Shown here: in pieces, positions 8,357-17,571 of the stretch | How positions within the stretch are numbered: position 1 is the first letter of the stretch | Layout: every line of letters starts with the position of its first letter | NCBI RefSeq assembly: GCF_014873485.1 | Contig: NZ_JADBDT010000001.1 | Span: 1,364,001-1,428,000 of the forward strand | Direction: 5' to 3' | Source of the DNA: Sphingopyxis sp. OAS728 | GTDB lineage: Bacteria > Pseudomonadota > Alphaproteobacteria > Sphingomonadales > Sphingomonadaceae | DNA length: 64,000 nucleotides | The notes under the pieces: generated by a model | What the model was told of the DNA's origin: nothing | Seen by the model: only the letters and a program-made list of their open reading frames with translations | The model's database searches: none | Program-made: the position numbers and the translations under genes

Positions 8357-9334
8357 TCAAAGCTTGCGCGTGTTCGTCTCGATCAGCTTCTTCGCCTCGC
8401 TGATGGCTTTCGCGGTGGTCAGCTTCTTTTCCTGAATATCGTCGGCCATTTCGAGCAGGCGGCCGCTGATCACGGTGCCTGTCTGCGCTTCCTCGTTGAT
8501 CGCGATGCCGCCCTTGGTCGCGGCGACGCGGTCCCATTCCGCGCGCACCGCCGCCCAATAATCCTTGGTCGCTGCCCAATAATCGTCGGCGGCTTTCACG
8601 TCATATTGGTCATATTTGATATAGGTGTTGAGCACATATTCTTGGACGATCGGCACCAGCTTGCCGTCCTTCGTCCCCATCTTGGTATTGTCCTGCCAGT
8701 GGACCCAGCCGTCGGGCGAAGGCTGGTGGCGGTTGATCGACAAATAGCGGTCGTAGACCGGGTTGCGCACGGCGTCGCGGCGCGCGAGCGGGCGCCACGT
8801 CCAGTTCGAGCGCCAACGGCGGACGCCGCCCTGCGTTTCGAACTGGCCCCAGCCACCATAACGCGGGCTGTCGTCGACCTGATAGACCGTCTGCGACCAG
8901 CGGCCGGTGCGCATCTTTTCGGGCACGTCTTCCCACGTCCACGCGTTGCGGTCCGAATAGACCAGCACCTTCGCGGGCTCATATTCCCAGTCCTGCCGCC
9001 AATGCTTGATAATCATGCTCTTGTCGTCGTCGCCGGTGATGACGAGCATGTGCTGGAGGCTGATCTTGCGGCCCGTGTCCTCGATCACGCGCACAACCTC
9101 GTTGCCGCCCGAACGCTTGGGTTCGAGCACTTCGTAATTCGGATCCCAGCGCGTCGATTCCTGCATATTAAAGCTGACGCGGTAATTGCCCGCCATCGCG
9201 AGGATGTCGGCGCGGTCCTGTTCGAAATTGGCGGCAGCGGCCTCGGCGGCGATCGGCGGGTGAGCCGAGGCGGCGACGGGCAGCGCGGCGGTGAGCAGCA
9301 ACAGCCCGGCGGCAAGCGTGCGATAGGTTTTCAT
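8357..9334 (-). CDS. DUF6607-like secreted protein
   Basis: A 325-residue exported protein with a clear signal peptide (AAGLLLLTAALPVAASA). It is rich in tryptophan and tyrosine, with segments HWRQDWEYEP, TGRWSQTVYQVDDSPRYGGWGQFE and RYLSINRHQPSPDGWVHWQDN. This resembles the DUF6607 family, often found beside TonB-dependent heme or iron receptors. It lies 22 bases downstream of the receptor gene on the same strand, so the two probably form an operon. A role in iron or heme uptake is inferred from context only. Confidence 0.7.
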   Translation of the reverse strand: MKTYRTLAAGLLLLTAALPVAASAHPPIAAEAAAANFEQDRADILAMAGNYRVSFNMQESTRWDPNYEVLEPKRSGGNEVVRVIEDTGRKISLQHMLVITGDDDKSMIIKHWRQDWEYEPAKVLVYSDRNAWTWEDVPEKMRTGRWSQTVYQVDDSPRYGGWGQFETQGGVRRWRSNWTWRPLARRDAVRNPVYDRYLSINRHQPSPDGWVHWQDNTKMGTKDGKLVPIVQEYVLNTYIKYDQYDVKAADDYWAATKDYWAAVRAEWDRVAATKGGIAINEEAQTGTVISGRLLEMADDIQEKKLTTAKAISEAKKLIETNTRKL

Positions 9335-9356
9335 CGGTGCAGTCCTTCTGTTTTGT

Positions 9357-11669
9357 TTAGAAGCGGAAGCTCAGCGACACGCTCGCGTTGCGGCCGGGCT
9401 GGGTATAGGCGTCGGTGACGGCCGAGGTCGAAGCGAGGCCGCGAACGTCGCTCCACCAGGCGTATTTCTTGTCGAGGATGTTGAAGACGCCCGCGCGCAG
9501 CGTCAGCGCGTCCATCACCCGCACGAAGGCCGTCGCGTCGAGGATCGTGAAGCTGTCGGGGCGGTAGCAGACCGAACCGCCGCAAACGGTCGTCGGGTCG
9601 CCATCGACGTCGACGCCCACGGTGCGCGATTCCTCCTTGCGGCCGCTATGCGTCATGATGATCTGGCCGCCGAAGCGCCCGTCGGGCGCACGGTAGCCGA
9701 CCCCGGCAACAAGCTTGAGCGGGTCGATCGACTGGAGCGGCACACGCTCGAGCCCGAGCCCGGTCTGCGTCCCGGTGGCATAGGATAGGGCGAGCGTCGT
9801 ATACAGGCCGGACGACGCTCGCCCCTCGAACCGTGCCTCGGCGCCTTTTACGCGGACACGGTCGAGATTCACGAATTGGAAGATGGCCGGATCGTTCGGC
9901 AGGAAATTGCCGCTGACCTGTTCCTGGCTGATGAAATCCTTGTAGCGCGCAGTAAAGCCCGTGACGTCGAGGCTGATCGCGTCGCTGGAAAAGCGGATGC
10001 CGCCCTCGAAGCTTTCGCTGCGCTCGGGGCCGAGGTCGGGGTTCGGGATCGAGGTGTAACCCGATGCAATGTTCGAGAAGAACTGGTTCACCTGCCCCGG
10101 TTCGGGCGCCTTGAAGCCGGTCGCATAGTTGGCGAACAGGCGTACGTCGTCGGTGACCTTCCACACCGCGCCGAATTTCGGCGAGACGCGCGATCCGTCC
10201 TGCTTGGCGCCGGCAAAGGTCGGGAGCAGCGGATCATTGTCGGGCGACAGGTCGTACCAGTCGAAACGCAGCGCCGGATAGAGGAGCAAGCGCCCCTCGG
10301 CGACCGAGATTTCGTCACCGACGAACAGCCCGGCGCGGGTAAAGTCGGTGCTCGGGAAGGCGCGCGTCGGATAGACCTCACCGAACGGAGGCACGGTCCC
10401 GTCGCGCAGGCCGCGCTGGCGCGTCTTGCTGATGTCGCCGCCGAAGACGAGACGGTGGGTGATCGCGCCGGTCGCAAAGTCGGCGCGAGCGTCGGCCGAG
10501 GCGCCGATCACGCGATTTTCGAAGGTGTTGAGGCGCGTGCGGTCGGCTGCGGGGGTGCGGTCTTCCTCGGTGTACTGATTATCCTCGCCGTCCTGCCAGT
10601 AGAGCGCGACGCGCGCGAAATCGATCGCCCCCTCGCCTTCCCAGCTCCAGTCGAGCGACACGCGCTTGCGCTCTCCGCTGTCGAAGCCCTCGAGACGGTC
10701 GACGCTGGCGGTGACGACGCCTTGCGGGTTGCGCGTCGCCGTCACACCGGTCAGGCCGTTGGTGTAGAGTTCGGTGTCGAGATATTCGCCGGTCAGGCGG
10801 AGCTTGTGGCCATTGCCGGGATCGTAAACGATCCGCGCCAGCGCGGCATTCGAATGACCGTCCTGCGGATTGGGCAGCGTGCGCAGCGGGCCGGTGTTCG
10901 CATCCTTGCCCGAGGTGCCGGTCGGGGTGACGCCGCCGGCGACATTGCCCTTGTTGTCGAGTTCCTTGTGATCGCGGCGCGTGTAGGCGGCCATGATCGA
11001 CCAGTCGCCGCTGCGCCCCGCGAGGATCGCGGTCTCGCTGAACTCCTCGTCGGCGCTGCTGTAGGCGGCGCGGAGCAGGCCGCCGACATTCTTGCCGGGC
11101 TCGAGGAAGTCGGCGGGGTCCGAGGTGATGAAGCTGACCGCGCCTGCAAGGCCATCGCTGCCGTAGAGCGCCGACGACGGGCCGCGGAGGATTTCGACCG
11201 ACTTGACGAGCCCGAGGTCGACATAGTCGCCCCGGCCCGCCGCCTGCGCGCCGAAGCTGAAGCCGTCGGGAACGCGGACGCCGTCGACCTGCACGAGCAC
11301 GCGGTTGCCGCCGATGCCGCGGATATTGAAGCTGTCGTTGCCCGCGCGGCCCGTCGTACCGAGCGCGGCGCCGAAGCGAGCGGGCTGGCGCTGGACGCTG
11401 ACGCCGGGTTCGAAGCGGACGAGGTCGCGGATGTCGGTAACGAGTTCGTCGGCGATCTGCTCGTCGGTCTTGACGGTGACGGTGAGCGGGGCATCCTCGG
11501 CCTTCACCGCGGTGCGCGTCGCCGTGACGACAATGCGGTTCTTGAGCGACACCCAATATTCGCCGTCATTGTCCTGCGCAAAGGCCGGCGAAGCGGTCGC
11601 GGCGAGCGCAAGGCCCAGCGCGCTGCCTGCGGCAAGGCGAGTGAAGGACGGCAAATGTCGGATGTTCAA
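9357..11669 (-). CDS. TonB-dependent receptor, hemoglobin/transferrin/lactoferrin type
   Basis: A 770-residue outer-membrane receptor. A signal peptide (ending ASPAFA) is followed by a plug domain with DIRDLVRFEPGVSVQRQPARFG, NIRGIGGNRVLVQVDGVRVPD and VEILRGPSSALYGSDGLAGAVSF. A 22-strand barrel follows, ending in the aromatic SLSFRF terminus. The plug sequence is typical of the heme/hemoglobin receptor subfamily. The start is TTG at 11667-11669 after a GGGGAAG ribosome site; no ATG fits. A Fur-box-like dyad lies just upstream, and fur itself is at 15357-15782, so iron control is likely. Confidence 0.9.
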   Translation of the reverse strand: MNIRHLPSFTRLAAGSALGLALAATASPAFAQDNDGEYWVSLKNRIVVTATRTAVKAEDAPLTVTVKTDEQIADELVTDIRDLVRFEPGVSVQRQPARFGAALGTTGRAGNDSFNIRGIGGNRVLVQVDGVRVPDGFSFGAQAAGRGDYVDLGLVKSVEILRGPSSALYGSDGLAGAVSFITSDPADFLEPGKNVGGLLRAAYSSADEEFSETAILAGRSGDWSIMAAYTRRDHKELDNKGNVAGGVTPTGTSGKDANTGPLRTLPNPQDGHSNAALARIVYDPGNGHKLRLTGEYLDTELYTNGLTGVTATRNPQGVVTASVDRLEGFDSGERKRVSLDWSWEGEGAIDFARVALYWQDGEDNQYTEEDRTPAADRTRLNTFENRVIGASADARADFATGAITHRLVFGGDISKTRQRGLRDGTVPPFGEVYPTRAFPSTDFTRAGLFVGDEISVAEGRLLLYPALRFDWYDLSPDNDPLLPTFAGAKQDGSRVSPKFGAVWKVTDDVRLFANYATGFKAPEPGQVNQFFSNIASGYTSIPNPDLGPERSESFEGGIRFSSDAISLDVTGFTARYKDFISQEQVSGNFLPNDPAIFQFVNLDRVRVKGAEARFEGRASSGLYTTLALSYATGTQTGLGLERVPLQSIDPLKLVAGVGYRAPDGRFGGQIIMTHSGRKEESRTVGVDVDGDPTTVCGGSVCYRPDSFTILDATAFVRVMDALTLRAGVFNILDKKYAWWSDVRGLASTSAVTDAYTQPGRNASVSLSFRF

Positions 11670-11686
11670 TTTTCTTCCCCTGATTG

Positions 11687-11705
11687 ATTGCGACTGACTC
11701 GCAAT
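11687..11705. promoter_or_regulatory. Fur-box-like inverted repeat
   Basis: ATTGCGACTGACTCGCAAT is a 19-base element with perfect seven-base arms around five bases. It starts 18 bases upstream of the TonB receptor start. A weaker related element (ATTGCGAATCGTTCTCGAA) lies at 11747-11765. Its size and place suit a Fur operator, but the arm sequence is not the classic Fur consensus, so another iron or redox regulator is possible. Confidence 0.5.
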
Positions 11706-11877
11706 AGCGGCGCTCTAGGCGTGCAAAATCAGTGGGTCAATATGCTATTGCGAATCGTTCTCGAAAAACAGCCGAGTACGGTCGCGCGCGAACACCCGGC
11801 CCGAGGCGTGGTGGATGCGGAAACAAGGTTGGAATTGGGAAAGGCAGATAGCGACCGGTTGCGGACATCCCCAATGT

Positions 11878-11950
11878 CGTCACCCCGGACTTGATCCGGG
11901 GTCCACGACGACGGCGCGGCTATGGATCCCGGATCAAGTCCGGGATGACG
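11878..11950. repeat. REP-like palindromic repeat, first unit
   Basis: A 28-base arm at 11878-11905 (core CCCCGGACTTGATCCGGGG) is repeated inverted at 11923-11950 with few mismatches. Each arm is itself a near-palindrome. Elements with this core are common between genes of alphaproteobacteria. Together with the next unit it fills most of the 447-base gap between the TonB receptor and phoH, which otherwise holds no gene. Confidence 0.8.
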
Positions 11951-11987
11951 AGCGTCTGAAAACCGACCGGAAGCTGCTGATAGAGAT

Positions 11988-12074
11988 GTGAACCCCGGCG
12001 AAAGCCGGGGCCCAGTGCGGCAAAGCGCGATGCTAGCGTTGAAATTCTGGGCCCCGGCTTTCGCCGGGGTTCAC
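11988..12074. repeat. REP-like palindromic repeat, second unit
   Basis: The arm at 11988-12015 (core CCCCGGCGAAAGCCGGGG) pairs perfectly with 12047-12074 as a 28-base inverted repeat around a 31-base loop. It is the common CCCCGGCTTTCGCCGGGG type of sphingomonad intergenic palindrome. It ends 42 bases beyond the phoH stop and could act as a transcript-end structure. Confidence 0.8.
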
Positions 12075-12116
12075 GAGGGGGCAGCTGCCAACCCCAAAAC
12101 CGACGCTGTTTGCGTG

Positions 12117-13124
12117 CTAAGCCCCCGGGCCCTCATAGGCATCGACGATCCGCCCGACGATCGGGTGACGCACGACGTCGGCGCTGGTGAAGTAGCTGAC
12201 GTTGATGCCCTCCAGCCCTTCGAGCCGGCCGACCGCGTCGGCGAGGCCCGAGGTTGCGGGGATCGGCAGGTCGACCTGTTTGGGGTCGCCGCAGATCACC
12301 ATGCGGCTGTTCATGCCGAAGCGGGTGAGGAACATCTTCATCTGCGGGATCGTCGTGTTCTGCGCCTCGTCGAGGATGATAAAGGCATCGGCGAGCGTGC
12401 GGCCGCGCATGAAGGCGAGCGGTGCGATCTCGATCTCGCCCGACGCGATCCGGCGTTCCACCTGCTCGGCGGGCAGGCAGTCGTGGAGTGCATCGTAGAG
12501 CGGGCGGAGGTAGGGATCGACCTTTTCCTTCATATCGCCGGGAAGGAAGCCCAGTTTCTCACCCGCCTCGACCGCGGGGCGCGAGAGGATGAGGCGCTGG
12601 ACGCTGCCGGTGATCAGCTGCGCCACCGCCTGCGCAACGGCGAGATAGGTCTTGCCGGTACCCGCCGGGCCGAGCGCGAAAATCACTTCGTCGCGGGCGA
12701 GCGCCTGCATATAGGGGACCTGCGACGGCGCGCGCGGGACGATCGTCTTCTTGCGCGTGCGGATCATGATCGGCGGCGCTTCATCCTTGTCGTGACGGAT
12801 GATGCCCGCGAGCGTCGGCTGCGCCGACATCGCGATCACCCCGTCGACAAGGCCGGCGTCGACCTCCTGCCCCTGTTCGATGCGGTTATAGAGTTCGGTG
12901 AGCACGTCGCGCGCGCGCGCCGCGGCCTCGGCCTCGCCCTCGATCTGCACGCGGTTGCCGCGCGCCGAGATATAGACGCCCAAGCGGTTTTCGATCGCGA
13001 CAAGGTTGCGGTCGAACTCGCCGAAGAGAATGCCCAAAAGCTGCGTTCGCTCGAATTCCGCGGTCAGTCGGACGCGGTCGCCGGGTTCGGCGGGGGTGGA
13101 GGCGGTCAGCGGGCGTTTGGACAT
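12117..13124 (-). CDS. phoH: PhoH-like ATPase
   Basis: A 335-residue P-loop protein of usual PhoH length. Walker A is GPAGTGKT at residues 152-159 and Walker B is AFIILDEAQN. RMVICGDPKQVDLP and the N-terminal KH-like region are also typical. PhoH is a predicted RNA-linked ATPase/helicase, in many genomes co-transcribed with ybeY and miaB. Here miaB precedes it with a 130-base gap containing two hairpins, while ybeY is not next to it. Confidence 0.93.
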   Translation of the reverse strand: MSKRPLTASTPAEPGDRVRLTAEFERTQLLGILFGEFDRNLVAIENRLGVYISARGNRVQIEGEAEAAARARDVLTELYNRIEQGQEVDAGLVDGVIAMSAQPTLAGIIRHDKDEAPPIMIRTRKKTIVPRAPSQVPYMQALARDEVIFALGPAGTGKTYLAVAQAVAQLITGSVQRLILSRPAVEAGEKLGFLPGDMKEKVDPYLRPLYDALHDCLPAEQVERRIASGEIEIAPLAFMRGRTLADAFIILDEAQNTTIPQMKMFLTRFGMNSRMVICGDPKQVDLPIPATSGLADAVGRLEGLEGINVSYFTSADVVRHPIVGRIVDAYEGPGA

Positions 13125-13159
13125 ATAAGCAAGGCTCCTTCGATCGACGACACGACTGT

Positions 13160-13248
13160 ACTCCCGCCAGAACGGGAGTCCATGACTTGCAGGCTGCGAA
13201 TGCGACGGAAGGAGGCGGAGTGTGTCTTCGGGGAGACAGCTTCCGCCT
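13160..13248. other. Two hairpins in the miaB-phoH gap
   Basis: ACTCCCG (13160-13166) pairs with CGGGAGT (13173-13179). AGGCGGA (13213-13219) pairs with TCCGCCT (13242-13248), with an inner TGTCT/AGACA stem. Both lie between the miaB stop and the phoH start on the minus strand and could process or attenuate the joint transcript. Confidence 0.5.
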
Positions 13249-13254
13249 GCCGCA

Positions 13255-14592
13255 CTAGGCGACTTCTTCGGTCAAAGCTTCGGCGCCGACGCTGTTCGCC
13301 CCGGCCGAGGTGATACGAACATCGATCATATCGCCGATCTTCAGCCCCGGCGCGATAACATGCACCGACTGGAGCCAGGGCGATTTGCCAATCAATTGCC
13401 CGTCGAGCTTGCCCTTGCGTTCGAGGAGCAGGCGCGTCGTGCGGCCGACGGTCGCTTCGTTGAACGCCTGCTGCTGTTGGTTGAGCAACGCCTGCAGCCG
13501 CTGGAGTCGATCGTTCATTACCGCCTCGTCGATCTGGTCACCCATCGTCGCGGCGGGGGTGCCGGGGCGGCGCGAATATTTGAAGCTGTATGCCATCGCA
13601 TAGTTGGTGGCGCGGACGATATCGAGCGTCGCGAGGAAATCTTCCTCGGTTTCGCCGGGGAATCCGACGATGAAGTCGCCCGAGATCGCGATGTCGGGGC
13701 GCACGGCGCGCACGCGCTCGATGACCTTCAGATAGCTTTCGACCGAGTGGCTGCGGTTCATCGCGGCAAGGATGCGGTCGCTGCCCGCCTGCACCGGCAG
13801 GTGGAGGAAAGGCATCAGCTTGTCGACCTCGCCATGCGCGGCGATCAGACCCTCGGTCATGTCGTTCGGGTGACTGGTCGTGTAGCGGATCCGTTCGAGC
13901 CCGTCCTCGCGCGCGAGTTCGCGGATCAGCCCGTCGAGACCGATCGCCCTGCCCTTGTCATCCTCGCCGTCCCACGCGTTGACGTTCTGGCCGAGCAAGG
14001 TGATTTCGCGCACCCCGCCGGCAACGAGTGCGCGCGCCTCGGCGATGAGGTCGGCGTAAGGCCGGCTGATCTCGGCGCCGCGGGTGTAGGGCACGACGCA
14101 ATAAGTGCAGAATTTGTCGCAGCCTTCCTGCACGGTCAGGAAGGCGGTCGGGCGCTGGCCGCCCGCGCGCTTCGGCAGCGCGCCGAACTTGCTTTCGAGC
14201 GGCATGTCGAGGTCGACGGCCTTCTCACCGCGTTCGACGCGCGCGATCAGGTCGGGCAGGCGGTGATAGGCCTGCGGCCCGACGACGACATCGACGCTCG
14301 GCGCGCGGCGCGCGATTTCGGCGCCTTCGGCCTGCGCTACGCAACCTGCCACGGCGATCGTCGGCGTGCTACCGTCGGCGCGCTTCAGCCGGCCGATGTC
14401 CGAATAGACTTTCTCGGCTGCTTTCTCACGGATGTGGCAGGTGTTGAGCACGACGAGGTCGGCGTCGGCGCCGTCGGCGGCCGCGACATAGCCTTCGGCG
14501 CCCAGCATCTCGGCCATGCGCTCGCCGTCATAGACGTTCATCTGGCAGCCGAAGGATTTGACGTGGAATGTCTTGGGAGAGTCGGATTTCAT
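13255..14592 (-). CDS. miaB: tRNA-2-methylthio-N6-isopentenyladenosine synthase MiaB
   Basis: A 445-residue radical-SAM methylthiotransferase. The N-terminal UPF0004 domain binds one Fe-S cluster through Cys16 (SFGCQMN), Cys52 (NTCHIRE) and Cys84 (AGCVAQ). The radical-SAM triad CDKFCTYC sits at Cys158, Cys162 and Cys165. A C-terminal TRAM domain ends the protein. MiaB methylthiolates i6A37 of tRNAs. The ATG at 14590-14592 matches family starts; the open frame reaches further upstream but lacks conservation. It follows plsC by seven bases. Confidence 0.95.
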   Translation of the reverse strand: MKSDSPKTFHVKSFGCQMNVYDGERMAEMLGAEGYVAAADGADADLVVLNTCHIREKAAEKVYSDIGRLKRADGSTPTIAVAGCVAQAEGAEIARRAPSVDVVVGPQAYHRLPDLIARVERGEKAVDLDMPLESKFGALPKRAGGQRPTAFLTVQEGCDKFCTYCVVPYTRGAEISRPYADLIAEARALVAGGVREITLLGQNVNAWDGEDDKGRAIGLDGLIRELAREDGLERIRYTTSHPNDMTEGLIAAHGEVDKLMPFLHLPVQAGSDRILAAMNRSHSVESYLKVIERVRAVRPDIAISGDFIVGFPGETEEDFLATLDIVRATNYAMAYSFKYSRRPGTPAATMGDQIDEAVMNDRLQRLQALLNQQQQAFNEATVGRTTRLLLERKGKLDGQLIGKSPWLQSVHVIAPGLKIGDMIDVRITSAGANSVGAEALTEEVA

Positions 14593-14599
14593 CGGCGCG

Positions 14600-15388
14600 C
14601 TATAGGCGATGCGGCGCGTTGGCGGAAGACCGCGAAATTTCGGCCGCAATCGTCGCGCGTGCCGCCTCGGCGAGCAGCTTGCGGTCGCCTTCGACAATGT
14701 CGGGAAGCGGATCGAGATAGTGGATCGTCAGATGGATCGGGCGCTTGCGCGCGAGCAGCCGCTTGAAATTGTCGAGCCCGGATTCGGGGTCGAGCCACGC
14801 GATATCGTTCGCCTCATGCCCGTAGTCGAGAAAGACCGGCTGAACGCGCAGGTTTGGCGGCGTCGGGATCACCGCCTGGAACAATGACGCCCGGAACGGC
14901 AGCAGCCCATCGCCCGGCCCCGTTGTTCCTTCGGGAAACAACGTCACCGGGCGACCGCGCGCGAGCGCGTTGCGCAGGTCGTTCGCCTGATTGTGGATCT
15001 CGCGCCGCGCCTCGCGCTGGACATAGACGGTGTGGTTCTGGTCGGCGAGCCAGCCAACGAGCGGGGTCGTGCCGACCTCGGCCTTCGACACAAAGGCCGA
15101 GCGCGCCGCGCCGCCGAGCGCGAGGATGTCGAGCCAGCTGACATGGTTCGACACGAACAGCACATTGCGCCGCAGACGCGTGCCCGTCGTGCGGATGCGG
15201 AGTCCCGCAATCCAGCCGACCGCGTTGAGGAACGCCATCAGCATCGGCGAAGGACGTCCGACGGCACGGTAGAGTAGATGCGGGACGATCAGGAAAAGGA
15301 GCGTCAGCACCATCAGGGCGAGACGGGCGACCGTCCGCCAGGTAATCGAGCTGCGATCAGTCGCGCTTGCGATCGATGGCGACACCAT
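14600..15388 (-). CDS. plsC: 1-acyl-sn-glycerol-3-phosphate acyltransferase
   Basis: About 262 residues, with a membrane-anchoring helix ([18 protein letters not shown]). The acyltransferase motifs are NHVSWLD (the HX4D catalytic block) and [16 protein letters not shown]. The enzyme transfers a second acyl chain to lysophosphatidic acid in phospholipid synthesis. The start is uncertain. I prefer the ATG at 15386-15388, which has GGAG four bases before it and overlaps the end of fur by 32 bases; the frame stays open to 15424. Confidence 0.85.
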   Translation of the reverse strand: MVSPSIASATDRSSITWRTVARLALMVLTLLFLIVPHLLYRAVGRPSPMLMAFLNAVGWIAGLRIRTTGTRLRRNVLFVSNHVSWLDILALGGAARSAFVSKAEVGTTPLVGWLADQNHTVYVQREARREIHNQANDLRNALARGRPVTLFPEGTTGPGDGLLPFRASLFQAVIPTPPNLRVQPVFLDYGHEANDIAWLDPESGLDNFKRLLARKRPIHLTIHYLDPLPDIVEGDRKLLAEAARATIAAEISRSSANAPHRL

Positions 15389-15782
15389 AAAGCTCCATGC
15401 GGTGGTCGACGAGGCGGAAGCCAAGCCGTTCGGCGATCACCTTCTGCAACGCTTCGAGTTCGGGATCGACGAATTCGATCACCTTGCCCGTTTCGACGTC
15501 GATCAGATGATCGTGATGCGCCTCGGGCGCGGCTTCGTAGCGTGAGCGACCGTCGCCGAAATCGTGGCGGTCGAGAATGCCCGCTTCTTCGAACAGGCGG
15601 ACGGTGCGATAGACGGTGGCGATCGAGATGCCGCTGTCGAGCTTCGACGCGCGCTCATAGAGCGTCTCGACGTCGGGATGATCCTCCGAATCCGAAATGA
15701 CGCGCGCGATAATGCGGCGCTGCTCGGTGATGCGCAGCCCCTTTTCGTGGCACAGGGCTTCAAGATCGATGTTACCGGACAT
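15357..15782 (-). CDS. fur: Ferric uptake regulator family protein
   Basis: A 141-residue protein of Fur length. The N-terminal winged helix (LRITEQRRIIARVISDSEDH, then ISIATVYRTVRLFEEAGI) is followed by the metal-binding dimer domain with EAHHDHLIDVETGKVIEF. The structural CxxC pairs of some Fur proteins are absent, as is usual in alphaproteobacterial Fur/Mur. Iron versus manganese sensing cannot be settled from sequence. It heads the minus-strand run fur-plsC-miaB-phoH. The TonB receptor at 9357-11669 has a plausible target site. Confidence 0.92.
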   Translation of the reverse strand: MSGNIDLEALCHEKGLRITEQRRIIARVISDSEDHPDVETLYERASKLDSGISIATVYRTVRLFEEAGILDRHDFGDGRSRYEAAPEAHHDHLIDVETGKVIEFVDPELEALQKVIAERLGFRLVDHRMELYGVAIDRKRD

Positions 15783-15916
15783 GCGGGCCTTTCCTGCAAG
15801 ATGCAGTCGGATTTCTGTTCTTCAAACTGTATAGGCACGCCCCGCGCATAGGACAAGGGCGGCACCCCTACGACGCCGCCCTTCCCTGCTCCCGCTGGAG
15901 CGATTTATCGCAAGGA

Positions 15917-16351
15917 TCAGACCTTGGCCTTGCGCTTGCGCCCGCCGCCACGGCCCTTGGTGCCGAGGCCGATTTCCTTCGCCAGCGCGCGGCGCTTTTC
16001 GGCGTAATTCGGCGCAACCATCGGATAGTCGGCGGGCAGGCCCCACTTCGCGCGATAGTCGTCGGGGGTCATGCCATAATGGGTCATCAAATGACGGCGC
16101 AGCATCTTCAACTTTTTGCCGTCTTCGAGACACACGATATAGTCGGGCTTGACCGAGGTGCGGATCGACACGGCGGGCACCAGCTTTTCCTCGACGACAC
16201 CTTCGGTACCGAGACCCGACAGCGCGGCGTGCACATTATTTATCAAAATGGAGAGATCGGAAATGGCGACGCTGTTGTTGCTGACATGGGCGGCGACGAT
16301 GTCGGCGGTCAGCGTAACAAGCATCTCGTTGGTATCGGCTTGGTCGGACAT
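15917..16351 (-). CDS. MucR/Ros-family zinc-finger transcriptional regulator
   Basis: A 144-residue protein. The core YIVCLEDGKKLKMLRRHL leads into MTHYGMTPDDYRAKWGLP, then DYPMVAPNYAEKR and a basic tail (RGGGRKRKAKV). This is the single zinc-finger fold of MucR/Ros proteins, with CLEDG replacing the usual second cysteine. MucR proteins are global repressors or H-NS-like organisers controlling exopolysaccharide, motility and cell-cycle genes. It is probably transcribed alone. Confidence 0.92.
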   Translation of the reverse strand: MSDQADTNEMLVTLTADIVAAHVSNNSVAISDLSILINNVHAALSGLGTEGVVEEKLVPAVSIRTSVKPDYIVCLEDGKKLKMLRRHLMTHYGMTPDDYRAKWGLPADYPMVAPNYAEKRRALAKEIGLGTKGRGGGRKRKAKV

Positions 16352-16460
16352 GAGACTATTCCTTGATTTTCATTACCCAGAAGCATGAATGGCGAATATT
16401 GGATTTGTTCTTTCGCCAGCAGGATTACTGCCACTTTGGATGGAATTCCGCAATGACCGA

Positions 16461-16943
16461 TCAGTCAGGCTTTCGTTCACGAACCGATTGCCGCATCGTA
16501 ATTGCGTCGCGAACTACGCCGTCGTTGCCGCGGTAATAGGCCAGCCGGCGGCCGCATTCCGAAAAACCGACGCTCTCATAGAGATGTATCGCGTCATTAT
16601 CTGCCCGCATTTCAAGAAAATAATCCTCGGCGCCCTGCTCCGCTGCCCACGCCCGCCAGTCATCCATCAGTAACGCACCGATACCGCGGCCGCGGAACAG
16701 CGGATCGACCGCGAGCAACAATAATTCGCTTTCGGGTCCGGCGATGCGCGCTGCCGAAAAGCCGCATGCCTGCTCGCCGTCCCACGCCACGCACACGCGC
16801 GCCGAGGGGAGCGCGAACAAGGTCAAGAGCTGCGCGCCGCTCCATGCCTCGCCAAAGGCGGGATCGAAGGCGGCATCCATCACGCGCATGACCGCGGCCA
16901 GATCGCCGACGCGGGCGGTGGCGAGGCGGATCGCGTCGGTCAC
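16461..16943 (-). CDS. rimI: Ribosomal protein S18-alanine N-acetyltransferase RimI-like
   Basis: A 160-residue GNAT acetyltransferase. The acetyl-CoA loop is VDPLFRGRGIGALLMDDW, followed by FLEMRADNDAIHLYESVGF, typical of RimI. The start is the GTG at 16941-16943, which overlaps the tsaB stop by four bases (GTGA). The tsaB-rimI pair is conserved in many bacteria, which supports the assignment over a generic GNAT. Confidence 0.88.
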   Translation of the reverse strand: MTDAIRLATARVGDLAAVMRVMDAAFDPAFGEAWSGAQLLTLFALPSARVCVAWDGEQACGFSAARIAGPESELLLLAVDPLFRGRGIGALLMDDWRAWAAEQGAEDYFLEMRADNDAIHLYESVGFSECGRRLAYYRGNDGVVRDAITMRQSVRERKPD

Positions 16944-17557
16944 GCCGGCGTCATCGGCTTGGCATCGGGCGCGCGGCCGTAGATCGGGCTGGGCTGGTCG
17001 ATCAGCGCCGCAGGCGGCAGCCGCACGAACGCGCGCGCGTCGGGCAGCATCGCAAGCGCGCGCCCTGTGCCGCGACGCGCGACAAAGGGTTCGGCGCGAT
17101 TGCCGACGATCAGCTCGTCTTCGAGCAGGACGGCGTCGTCGGGCAAGAGCGAGCGGATATCGGCGCGCGGCGACAGGTCGGCCGCGAACGGCTGGACGAA
17201 CCATTGGCCATGACCGCCCTCCATCACCACAAGCGCGCCACCAGCCGCCGCAATATCATCGGCGGCGCCGGCTGCGACCAGCGCAAGCGTCGAGAAGCCG
17301 TGTACGGGCACCTGCCAGCCGAGCGACAGCGCGCGCGCTGCCGCCACCCCGATGCGCACCCCCGCAAAACTGCCCGGCCCACATCCCGCGACGATGACAT
17401 CGGCGCGGCCACCGTCCGTCAGCTCGGCGATCAGCGGAACGAGCCGCTCGGCATGGCCGCGGCCGATGACCTCGTGACGATGATCGATAACGACACCATC
17501 CTCCAGCAGCGCGACCGAACAGGCCTCACTCGCCGAATCGATGACCAGGTGCCGCAT
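16940..17557 (-). CDS. tsaB: tRNA threonylcarbamoyladenosine biosynthesis protein TsaB
   Basis: A 205-residue ASKHA-fold protein. MRHLVIDSASEACSVALLED and GRGHAERLVPLIAEL are diagnostic, as is CGPGSFAGVRIGVAAARALSLG. TsaB is the non-catalytic partner of TsaD in making t6A37 of ANN-decoding tRNAs. It overlaps rimI by four bases and lies 14 bases downstream of the nitroreductase gene. Confidence 0.93.
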   Translation of the reverse strand: MRHLVIDSASEACSVALLEDGVVIDHRHEVIGRGHAERLVPLIAELTDGGRADVIVAGCGPGSFAGVRIGVAAARALSLGWQVPVHGFSTLALVAAGAADDIAAAGGALVVMEGGHGQWFVQPFAADLSPRADIRSLLPDDAVLLEDELIVGNRAEPFVARRGTGRALAMLPDARAFVRLPPAALIDQPSPIYGRAPDAKPMTPA

Positions 17558-17571
17558 GAGGGTGGGAACAG

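Noticed and set aside
9876..11687. 603-codon open frame antisense to the TonB receptor
   Set aside because: Composition is that of a GC-rich antisense shadow; the opposite strand encodes a full receptor with clear motifs.
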